A stretch of DNA of 64,000 nt, taken from positions 1 to 64,000 of the forward strand of contig QCJH01000004.1 in the NCBI GenBank assembly GCA_003216155.1, written 5' to 3'. This DNA is from Prochlorococcus sp. AG-409-A19. Its GTDB lineage: Bacteria > Cyanobacteriota > Cyanobacteriia > PCC-6307 > Cyanobiaceae. The translations under genes were made by a program, and so were the position numbers. Below are positions 56,718 through 64,000 of this stretch, in pieces; positions within the stretch are counted from its first letter, which is position 1; each line of letters begins with the position of its first letter. Under the pieces are notes generated by a model. The model had not been told where the DNA came from and did no database searches. It saw nothing but the letters and a program-made list of their open reading frames with translations.

Positions 56718-58160
56718 ATGAACAGTCAAAATGTACTTGGTGAATTGGTAACAAAGCCTTACAAGTATGGCTTTGTTACTGATATAGAGACTGAAAAGAT
56801 TGCCAAAGGATTGAGTGAAGAAGTTATCCGTTTGATTTCTTCTAAGAAAGAAGAACCTGAGTTCCTTTTGAATTTCCGTTTAAGAGCTTATAACCATTGG
56901 ATTCATATGCAAGAACCAAACTGGGCTGGTTTGGGATACCCTGAAATTGATTATCAGGACATAATTTATTATGCAGCTCCTAAGCAAAATCAGAAAAAGG
57001 CTAGTTTAGACGAAGTTGACCCTAGGCTTTTAGAGACTTTTGATAAATTAGGCATACCATTGAGTGAGCAAAAACGCTTGTCTAATGTTGCTGTAGATGC
57101 AGTCTTTGACAGCGTTTCAATTGCTACGACTTATAAGGAAAAACTAGCAGAGCATGGTGTTATCTTTTGTTCTATTAGTGAGGCAGTTAGCGATTATCCC
57201 GAACTAATTGAACGATATTTAGGGACTGTTGTTCCTTTTGGAGATAATTTTTTTGCGGCACTAAATTCTGCTGTATTTAGTGATGGTTCTTTTGTCTTTA
57301 TTCCCAAGGGCGTTAATTGCCCAATGGAATTATCTTCTTATTTCCGAATTAATTCCGGTGATACTGGTCAGTTCGAAAGGACGTTAATAATTGCCGAAGA
57401 AGGGTCTTCTGTTAGTTATTTGGAGGGATGTACTGCCCCAATGTTTGATACAAATACTCTACATGCAGCCGTTGTGGAGCTTGTCGCACTTGATGATGCA
57501 TCGATTAAATATTCAACTGTTCAGAATTGGTACTCTGGGAACGAAAATGGGGTTGGAGGTATCTATAACTTTGTGACTAAGCGTGGACATTGCAGAGGCG
57601 ATAGAAGCAAGATTAGTTGGTCTCAAGTAGAAACCGGATCAGCAATTACTTGGAAATACCCCAGCTGTGTTCTTCAAGGTGCAGATTCGGTAGGTGAGTT
57701 TTATTCGGTTGCTTTGACTAATAACCTTCAAAAAGCTGATACAGGAACAAAGATGGTTCATGTTGGGCCAAGAACTAGATCAACAATTGTTAGCAAAGGA
57801 ATTAGCGCAGGTAAATCTAGTAATAGTTATCGAGGACTTGTCAAAATGGGCCCTAAGGCTTATGGAGCAAGAAACTATAGTCAGTGCGATTCAATGTTAA
57901 TTGGAGATCAGGCAGCTGCTAATACTTACCCTTATATTTCTTCTAAGCAAACGCAGTCAAGTATTGAGCATGAGGCAAGTACATGTCGTATTTCAGAAGA
58001 TCAATTGTTCTATCTTCAAAGTAGAGGTATAGGGTTAGAAGAGGCTGTTTCTATGATGGTCAGTGGTTTTTGTCGCGATGTTTTTAATCAATTACCTATG
58101 GAATTTGCCGCTGAGGCAGATAAGCTTTTAGCTTTAAAGCTGGAGGGGTCAGTGGGTTGA
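56718..58160 (+). CDS. sufB: Fe-S cluster scaffold SufB
   Basis: A 480-residue beta-helix protein, the core of the SufBCD scaffold on which clusters are built. Recognisable pieces are [40 protein letters not shown], the [20 protein letters not shown] region and the C-terminal [20 protein letters not shown]. It is the first gene of sufBCDS, with sufR divergent upstream. Confidence 0.97.
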   Translation: MNSQNVLGELVTKPYKYGFVTDIETEKIAKGLSEEVIRLISSKKEEPEFLLNFRLRAYNHWIHMQEPNWAGLGYPEIDYQDIIYYAAPKQNQKKASLDEVDPRLLETFDKLGIPLSEQKRLSNVAVDAVFDSVSIATTYKEKLAEHGVIFCSISEAVSDYPELIERYLGTVVPFGDNFFAALNSAVFSDGSFVFIPKGVNCPMELSSYFRINSGDTGQFERTLIIAEEGSSVSYLEGCTAPMFDTNTLHAAVVELVALDDASIKYSTVQNWYSGNENGVGGIYNFVTKRGHCRGDRSKISWSQVETGSAITWKYPSCVLQGADSVGEFYSVALTNNLQKADTGTKMVHVGPRTRSTIVSKGISAGKSSNSYRGLVKMGPKAYGARNYSQCDSMLIGDQAAANTYPYISSKQTQSSIEHEASTCRISEDQLFYLQSRGIGLEEAVSMMVSGFCRDVFNQLPMEFAAEADKLLALKLEGSVG

Positions 58161-58218
58161 ACACTTACCTCGAGTTTTTTGCATAATTGCTTCTACACAC
58201 TTTCTTCTTTATTTTGAC

Positions 58219-59007
58219 GTGATTCGTCCAGATGCTGAGCTGATTCTTGAAATTACTGATCTTCATGCTCGTGTGGAAGATCAGCCAATACTTGCTGGTG
58301 TGAATTTAAAGATTCGTTCTGGAGAGATCCATGCTGTTATGGGTCGGAATGGGAGTGGTAAGAGTACGCTTTCTAAAGTTCTTGCGGGGCATCCTTCATA
58401 CAAGGTGACCTCGGGAAAGGTTCTCTATAAGGGGGAAGACCTTCTGAAGTTAGAGCCTGAGGAAAGATCCCGAATTGGTTTGTTTCTTGGTTTTCAATAT
58501 CCAGTTGAGATTCCAGGTGTGAGTAATCTTGAATTTTTGCGTGTAGCTACCAATTCCAGACGTAAGCAATTAGATAAAGAGGAATTAGATATTTTTGCGT
58601 TTGAAGACGTGGTTCATGATCGATTAAAGCTTGTTCAAATGGACCCCGCGTTCCTTGAGCGAAGTGTTAATGAGGGTTTTTCTGGCGGAGAGAAGAAACG
58701 AAATGAAATCTTGCAGATGGCTCTTTTGGAGCCTTTGGTCGCAATCCTAGATGAAACAGATTCTGGTCTGGATATTGATGCGCTTAGAATAGTTGCTGCT
58801 GGGGTTAATCATCTTGCAAATAGTGATAATGCGACTTTGCTAATTACGCATTATCAAAGACTTTTAAATGAGATTACACCTGATTTTGTTCATGTAATGT
58901 CTGCCGGAAAAATTCTTCGAACAGGAGGAAGAGATCTGGCTATTGAATTAGAGCAATCGGGTTATGACTGGTTAGATGAATCACTTCCTGATGGAGATGA
59001 AGGTTGA
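58219..59007 (+). CDS. sufC: SufC ATPase
   Basis: A 262-residue ABC-type ATPase that powers the SufBCD scaffold. Walker A is GRNGSGKST, the SufC signature is [13 protein letters not shown] and Walker B is [14 protein letters not shown]; the switch His is in [10 protein letters not shown]. The GTG start at 58219 follows sufB by 58 bases. Its stop overlaps the region where sufD begins. Confidence 0.97.
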   Translation: MIRPDAELILEITDLHARVEDQPILAGVNLKIRSGEIHAVMGRNGSGKSTLSKVLAGHPSYKVTSGKVLYKGEDLLKLEPEERSRIGLFLGFQYPVEIPGVSNLEFLRVATNSRRKQLDKEELDIFAFEDVVHDRLKLVQMDPAFLERSVNEGFSGGEKKRNEILQMALLEPLVAILDETDSGLDIDALRIVAAGVNHLANSDNATLLITHYQRLLNEITPDFVHVMSAGKILRTGGRDLAIELEQSGYDWLDESLPDGDEG

Positions 59008-59009
59008 TC

Positions 59010-60248
59010 ATGATTGGCACAAATGAGTGGCTAGCTTCACTTGCACAGCCAAAAGGTTTGCTTGAATCTGTTCAACGACGAGGTAGGAATTCTCTTGCAG
59101 ATATGGGTATGCCTACTTCTTCTCAGGAAGCATGGCGACTTACAAATTTGAAACGACTTGAGGAGATTTTAAAATTACCACTTGCTTCAGATGTATCAAA
59201 GCAGCAGAAATTAGCTAGCCCATTATTGCCCAATCCTTCGAAGGGCGCGATGCGTTTGGTTATAGACCCTCAAACTGATCCTTTGGATTCTATTTGTCTA
59301 CCAGAAGGATTCATCCCTTTAACCACATCAGAAATAGAGCAAACTCTCGGACAAACCATGAAGAAATGCTCTTCATATTCAGATTGGCCAGTTGCAATTA
59401 ATCATGCTTCTACAAGCAATGTTTTCGCATTGCGTGTTGTGGGGAAGGAATTACCTCCATTGGAATTGGTTATGCAATCTTATCCAGCTGAATTTAACCC
59501 TACTAGGGTCTTGTTGGTTTTAGAAGAGAATGCTCAGTTGGATCTTCTTCAGGTGGTTTTAGGCTTGGAAGAATCTGCATATAGTCATTTAATTGAAATT
59601 CATTTATCTCAAGAATCTTGTTTAAATCATGGTTGGCTTGCAATTGGCCAAGAAGATACAAAGTTGATGGCTAATTTGGCGGTGAAACAAGAGAAACGTA
59701 GTCAATATTCTCTTACTTCTTGTCATTATGGGTGGACTTGGGGACGATTGAAATCAAGTGTTCTTCAATTAGAAGGTAATGCAAAAACAAATCTTCGCGG
59801 TCTTCAGATCTCAATGAGTAATGAGCAGTTAGAGACACATTCAGATGTACGTTTTGAAGGTCCTGAAGGCTCCTTAAATCAATTGAATAAGTCTGTCGCA
59901 GGTGATAATTCTCACTCAATATTTAATGGAGCTATTCGTGTCCCGCAAGTGGCACAGTTGACAAATGCATCTCAGTTAAGCCGCAATTTACTTCTTTCAA
60001 ACAGGGCTCGAATTGATACTAAGCCTGAGTTGGAAATTGTCGCAGATGATGTCCGTTGTGCTCATGGTGCCACTGTTAGTGAGCTTCAGCAGGAAGAGAT
60101 CTTTTATTTGCGTAGTAGGGGCATCTCTGCTGAGAGAGCCACTGCTTTGCTTTTGCAAGGATATTGTCAAGAGATTCTTAGCACTCTCCCTCTAGATGGA
60201 GAGCGTTGGATAAACCTGCAAGAACTTCTTAGAACTGTGAAGGAATGA
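59010..60248 (+). CDS. sufD: Fe-S cluster assembly protein SufD
   Basis: A 412-residue SufD, the SufB paralogue that completes the scaffold and helps iron entry. The N-terminus QEAWRLTNLKRLEEILKLPL, the beta-helix middle and the C-terminal CAHGATVSELQQEEIFYLRS and RGISAERATALLLQGY are family typical. The ATG at 59010 is preferred to a TTG at 59004 that overlaps the sufC stop. Its stop overlaps the sufS start (ATGA). Confidence 0.95.
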   Translation: MIGTNEWLASLAQPKGLLESVQRRGRNSLADMGMPTSSQEAWRLTNLKRLEEILKLPLASDVSKQQKLASPLLPNPSKGAMRLVIDPQTDPLDSICLPEGFIPLTTSEIEQTLGQTMKKCSSYSDWPVAINHASTSNVFALRVVGKELPPLELVMQSYPAEFNPTRVLLVLEENAQLDLLQVVLGLEESAYSHLIEIHLSQESCLNHGWLAIGQEDTKLMANLAVKQEKRSQYSLTSCHYGWTWGRLKSSVLQLEGNAKTNLRGLQISMSNEQLETHSDVRFEGPEGSLNQLNKSVAGDNSHSIFNGAIRVPQVAQLTNASQLSRNLLLSNRARIDTKPELEIVADDVRCAHGATVSELQQEEIFYLRSRGISAERATALLLQGYCQEILSTLPLDGERWINLQELLRTVKE

Positions 60249-61501
60249 AATTGGCTAAACCAAACCTAGCTGAAGCAACTCGTGGTGATTTCCCACTATT
60301 GAGAAATTGCGAATCGACTAACCAGCGTTTGATTTATCTCGATCATGCTGCTACGAGTCAAAAACCCATCCAGGTAATTAGAGCCCTGGAAAATTTCTAC
60401 AGTATGGATAATGCAAATGTTCATCGAGGAGCTCACCAATTAAGTGCTAGAGCTACCGAGGCTTTTGAGAAAGCTAGAGATATTACAGCAACTTTTGTAG
60501 GGGCAAGCTCATCCAGAGAGATTGTTTTTACCAGAAATGCAACGGAAGGAATAAATCTCGTTTCACGTTCTTGGGGAGATGCTCAACTACGAGAGGGGGA
60601 TGAGATCCTTTTGACAGTAATGGAACATCACAGCAATCTTGTTCCTTGGCAATTGTTAGCCAAACGAACTGGTTGTGTTCTTAGGCATGTTGGTGTGACA
60701 TCCACGGGAGAATTGGATTTAGAGGATTTTCGATTAAAACTAAATAAGAGAACTCGCCTTGTGAGTCTTCTGCATATAAGTAATACTCTTGGTTGTTGTA
60801 ATCCAATCAAAGATATATCCGTCTTAGCTAAAAAAGCAGGTGCTTTTGTGTTAGTAGATGCTTGTCAAAGCCTTGCTCATAGGTCAGTTGATGTTCAGGA
60901 ATTAGGAATTGATTTTCTTGTAGGTTCATCTCATAAGTTATGTGGCCCAACCGGGATAGGGTTTTTATGGTGTCGAGAAGATTTGCTTGAGGCTATGCCT
61001 CCTTTCCTAGGAGGGGGTGAAATGATTCAAGATGTATTTTTGGATCAAAGTAGTTGGGCAGATTTGCCGTATAAGTTTGAAGCTGGCACTCCAGCTATTG
61101 CTGAGGCAATTGCTATGGGTGAAGCGCTAACATATTTAAAAGGATTAGGTATAGATAATATCAAGAGTTGGGAGCATGTTCTTATTAGTTATCTCTATGA
61201 ATCATTAGCTAAGATAGATGGAATTAATATTCTTGGCCCTCTTCCTACTCAGCAACCTGATCGAGGTGCTTTGGCAACTTTTTCAGTTGCAGGAGTTCAT
61301 GCCAATGATATTTCTGCTTTGTTAGACACTAATGGTATATGTATTCGCAGTGGACATCATTGTTGTCAGCCATTACATCGTTATTATGGATTAACGGCGA
61401 CTGCAAGAGCAAGTCTTAGCTTTACCTCAACTTTAGATGAAGTAGACATTTTTGTAGATGAACTCGATTCTGTGATTAACTTTTTAAGAGCTCAGAGCTA
61501 G
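60245..61501 (+). CDS. sufS: Cysteine desulfurase SufS
   Basis: A 418-residue PLP enzyme that takes sulfur from cysteine and supplies it to SufBCD. The PLP lysine is in GSSHKLCGPTGIGFLWC, and the catalytic persulfide cysteine in IRSGHHCCQPLHRYYG, typical of group II (SufS/CsdA) desulfurases. No sufE or sufU gene is in the window. The 3' end overlaps that of the convergent S9 peptidase gene by four bases. Confidence 0.95.
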   Translation: MKLAKPNLAEATRGDFPLLRNCESTNQRLIYLDHAATSQKPIQVIRALENFYSMDNANVHRGAHQLSARATEAFEKARDITATFVGASSSREIVFTRNATEGINLVSRSWGDAQLREGDEILLTVMEHHSNLVPWQLLAKRTGCVLRHVGVTSTGELDLEDFRLKLNKRTRLVSLLHISNTLGCCNPIKDISVLAKKAGAFVLVDACQSLAHRSVDVQELGIDFLVGSSHKLCGPTGIGFLWCREDLLEAMPPFLGGGEMIQDVFLDQSSWADLPYKFEAGTPAIAEAIAMGEALTYLKGLGIDNIKSWEHVLISYLYESLAKIDGINILGPLPTQQPDRGALATFSVAGVHANDISALLDTNGICIRSGHHCCQPLHRYYGLTATARASLSFTSTLDEVDIFVDELDSVINFLRAQS

Positions 61502-63453
61502 AGATTCAAATATTTGCTGAAAAACTTGTCTGTGGCTTCTAAAACATTTATTAGGGTCTGATTGTCTTTGAAGCCATGACCTTCTTCTGGAAACTTATGT
61601 ACCTCCACTGGGATTTTATTTGCAATGAGTGCTTCGGCCATAAGTTCTGTTTGGGGAGGAGAAACCACTGTGTCTTTGAGACCTTGAAAGAAAATTACAG
61701 GGCATTTGATTTTTCTTGCATTAAAAAGAGGCGACCTTTTTAAGTAGCGTTGTTTTTCTTTAGGCCATTCTCCAACAAGATTATCGAGATAACCCAACTC
61801 AAATCTGTGGGTGTCTTTAATCATTGAAGTGAGATCACTGACTGCATATTTACAAGCGCCCACCTTAAAGATGTCTGTAAAACATAAACAGGCAAGCGTT
61901 GTAAAACCTGCTGCACTTCCTCCTTCGATCGCAATCTTTTGTTTATCTGCTTTGCCTAATGCTATTAAGGCTTTTGCCGCGTTTGCACAGTCAAAAACAT
62001 CAACTATGCCCCACCCGTAATTTATGCGTTCTCTATATAATCGTCCGAAACCTGAAGAACCTCCGTAATTTACATCTACTACTCCCCAGCCACGTGATGT
62101 CCAGTATTGGATTATTCGATTTAAGCCACTTCTTGCCATTCCAGTTGGACCACTATGGCTTTTAACTAGTAAAGGGGCAGGCTCTTTATTTTCATTAGTT
62201 GGTGGGTAATACCAGGCGTGTGTTTTTTTATTTCCGTATCCTTGAAACCAAAAATCTTCGCCAATGCTAATTGGCGTTTGTTTTAGTAGAGCTTGGTTGA
62301 CAGGTTTGTGCCACCAAGTGTTTTTTGTAAGGTCAATTTCTAATAGACCAGTCTCGATAGTGCTATTGCTAGCGATAGCGACAGCTCGAAATGATTGTGC
62401 ATCTAAGGATGCAATATCGTGAAATGGCTGATCTATATCTTTTATTTGACCATCTAAGGTCATTTTTTTCAGGGCCCATTTCCCTCTCTCACAGATTGCA
62501 GCAATGATTTCCTTGCCTGTAGTTGTTGTAGTACGCATTCCATATACCCATTGAGGCATTGCTGCCTCTGCAAGCATTGGCCATGGGTGTCGCCAAATGA
62601 AAGGCCCATCAGTTGGGATATTTGGACCTATAACCATTAGGTTCCACCAATCATTGCTGTCTTCTGCAACTATCAGCTCTCCAGTAGATAGCCAAAGTGG
62701 TTGAAAAATAGAAATCGGTTTTGAGCTGTTGGGTTTATCACCTGCGATTAAAGATTTGGATTTAATTTCCCCTTGAGCATCAAATTGAGCCAACCAAAGT
62801 TGGCTTTTGTCCCATGGCATGGATGGTTGTTGCCATTCCACCCATGCAAGCTTTTGGCCATCGGGACTAAGTGTTGCGTAACCAGCAAAGTCTTTCGGAA
62901 ATAGAAGAACCTTTGGTATTTGATCTTTTTCTTTTAGAGAGAAACTAACTAAAAAATCTTTTCCGTTTGCTTCCATTACACCTATCCATCGTTCACGTAG
63001 ATGGTCTATTAGGCCATCTGCAAGTTGCTGTTTGGATTGTCTAGATAGTCTCTTTGGGAGCCCAAGCTGTCGGAGCCATGGCCCCCTTTTTGTATGTGTC
63101 TTGTGAATAATTGACCAAGATTGAGACCATAGACAACCGTCAGTGCTATCAACCCATGCCAATAAAATTTCATTTTCTTGAATGGAAGTAGTTAATACTC
63201 CACCTCCGTATCCATGTACTCGACTTCGTAGATTGATTGGGGCAGGTGTTAATTCCTGAGAAGCGAGTTCTGATTCGCCCCAAGGCCTTATGAGGGCTGT
63301 TGTTCTACCACCTTCTTCGGGTCGTTGTTCTAACCAGATCACCCAGCTATCAAGGATGCGCGCTTCTTTGATGCTTTTTACTTGTCCTAAAGCTATGGAG
63401 GCTTGGAGCGGACCATTCACTTTTTGAAATTTGTATGGTGGATGCTCTTTCAT
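61498..63453 (-). CDS. Prolyl-oligopeptidase-family (S9) serine peptidase
   Basis: A 651-residue protein with an N-terminal beta-propeller-like region (about 1-390) and a C-terminal alpha/beta-hydrolase domain. The catalytic Ser is in AIEGGSAAGFTTLACL (family form GGSxGG; here the second part is AAG). The Asp is in FFQGLKDTVVSPPQTELMAE and the His in EEGHGFKDNQ. It is likely an acylaminoacyl- or dipeptidyl-type peptidase. No signal peptide is seen, so it is probably cytosolic. Confidence 0.86.
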   Translation of the reverse strand: MKEHPPYKFQKVNGPLQASIALGQVKSIKEARILDSWVIWLEQRPEEGGRTTALIRPWGESELASQELTPAPINLRSRVHGYGGGVLTTSIQENEILLAWVDSTDGCLWSQSWSIIHKTHTKRGPWLRQLGLPKRLSRQSKQQLADGLIDHLRERWIGVMEANGKDFLVSFSLKEKDQIPKVLLFPKDFAGYATLSPDGQKLAWVEWQQPSMPWDKSQLWLAQFDAQGEIKSKSLIAGDKPNSSKPISIFQPLWLSTGELIVAEDSNDWWNLMVIGPNIPTDGPFIWRHPWPMLAEAAMPQWVYGMRTTTTTGKEIIAAICERGKWALKKMTLDGQIKDIDQPFHDIASLDAQSFRAVAIASNSTIETGLLEIDLTKNTWWHKPVNQALLKQTPISIGEDFWFQGYGNKKTHAWYYPPTNENKEPAPLLVKSHSGPTGMARSGLNRIIQYWTSRGWGVVDVNYGGSSGFGRLYRERINYGWGIVDVFDCANAAKALIALGKADKQKIAIEGGSAAGFTTLACLCFTDIFKVGACKYAVSDLTSMIKDTHRFELGYLDNLVGEWPKEKQRYLKRSPLFNARKIKCPVIFFQGLKDTVVSPPQTELMAEALIANKIPVEVHKFPEEGHGFKDNQTLINVLEATDKFFSKYLNL

Positions 63454-63521
63454 TTTTTCTAGTTTTTGTTAATTGAGCTTTCGGATGCCTAAAATTATTT
63501 AACTGTTAGCGAGAATTTTCC

Positions 63522-64000
63522 TTGGCCCGAAGTTTTGCTCAGCTGGCACGTACCGCTGAAAAGAACAAGGCTTCTATTGCTGTTTCTAAGGAGCCTCTTG
63601 AAAGGTCTCCACTGGAGATTCATAGGCTTGGCAATAGTGTTTTACGTCAGCCTGCTTCTCGCATAGGCAAGGTTGATGATTCTGTTAGGAGTTTGGCTAG
63701 GGATATGTTGAGGAGTATGTATACAGCTAAGGGAATTGGCTTAGCGGCCCCGCAAGTGGGAGTTCATAAACAACTTCTGGTCATCGATCTTGATTTGGAG
63801 ACCCCAACTACGCCTCCATTAGTACTTATTAACCCTGAGATCATTGGGGCCAGTGCTTCTTTAGAAACTTATGAGGAGGGTTGTTTAAGTATTCCAGGGG
63901 TCTATCTGAATGTTGTTAGGCCTTCAGCTATCAAGCTTAGTTTTCGTGATGAGATGGGGCGCCCTAAAAAGATGAACGCGGATGGGCTTATAGCTAGATG
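63522..64000 (+). CDS. def: Peptide deformylase (5' part; continues beyond the window)
   Basis: Partial gene, TTG start at 63522; a TAG in frame at 63507 excludes earlier starts. It opens with an extension (MARSFAQLARTAEKNK) typical of the picocyanobacterial protein. Motif I KGIGLAAPQVG and motif II EEGCLSIPG are present; motif III (HExxH) would lie past 64000. It removes the formyl group from nascent N-terminal Met, with a metal held by Cys of motif II and two His of motif III. It is divergent from the S9 peptidase. Confidence 0.93.
   Translation, partial: MARSFAQLARTAEKNKASIAVSKEPLERSPLEIHRLGNSVLRQPASRIGKVDDSVRSLARDMLRSMYTAKGIGLAAPQVGVHKQLLVIDLDLETPTTPPLVLINPEIIGASASLETYEEGCLSIPGVYLNVVRPSAIKLSFRDEMGRPKKMNADGLIAR

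Overview
The window is a 64 kb stretch of chromosome from a marine picocyanobacterium, almost certainly Prochlorococcus. A low-light, moderately AT-rich lineage is my guess from base composition by eye. The evidence is the gene content: zeta-carotene desaturase, NDH-1 factors (NdhS and a CRR7-like protein), a PetL-like peptide, a high-light-inducible protein, sufR-sufBCDS, a cyanobacterial VKOR-thioredoxin fusion, and many short proteins of the picocyanobacterial core (DUF751, DUF2973, DUF3120, DUF4346, DUF4912). Genes are tightly packed, with many 4-nt or TTGA/ATGA start-stop overlaps and few gaps. I see no rRNA, tRNA, prophage, insertion sequence or CRISPR array.

Layout. 1-5.2 kb: cysK, a J-domain gene broken by a one-base frameshift, a membrane glycosyltransferase, ndhS and an epimerase-like SDR. 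5.2-9.4 kb: a LpxB-like glycosyltransferase, a TPR protein, an A-type Fe-S carrier, crtQ and an SRPBCC protein. 9.5-13.8 kb (minus strand): nagZ-like GH3, a GT2-TPR protein, hemD, rbfA and DUF751. 13.8-19.1 kb: GST, a CRR7-like gene, aroK, a tandem PTPS protein, a RibD-like reductase, an acyltransferase-like protein, DUF4346 and a 39-codon PetL-like ORF. 19.1-30.2 kb: rimO, VKOR-Trx, nadB, DUF3120, uppP, a DUF512 radical SAM protein, a TolC-family protein, an inositol-phosphatase family protein and YihY. 30.4-38.7 kb: accessory-like small genes, xseAB, hli, an HtrA protease, an ABC-F protein, a Nif11-like protein and an RHH regulator. 38.7-46.8 kb: a long minus-strand run ndh2-hflX-SLC13-ktrB-ktrA-anmK. 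46.8-55.1 kb: cysH, coaX, bcp, a Sfp-type transferase, rarA, pgm and DUF4912. 55.2-61.5 kb: the sufR/sufBCDS locus. 61.5-64 kb: an S9 peptidase and the 5' part of def.

How the genes fit together. Sulfur assimilation (cysK, cysH) and Fe-S assembly (sufBCDS, SufR, A-type carrier) are both present. NagZ and AnmK suggest recycling of cell-wall amino sugars. KtrAB, a SLC13-type carrier and NDH-2 form one ion and redox cluster. Several genes serve photosynthetic membranes (crtQ, hli, ndhS, CRR7, PetL-like).

The most unusual items are two long perfect inverted repeats: a 40-nt palindrome between sufR and sufB, and a 19-bp-stem repeat inside the HtrA coding region. Next come a homopolymer frameshift in a J-protein, a 52-aa twin-CX3C peptide, and a tandem PTPS whose first domain lacks a catalytic-type histidine. 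I found no obvious large novel system.
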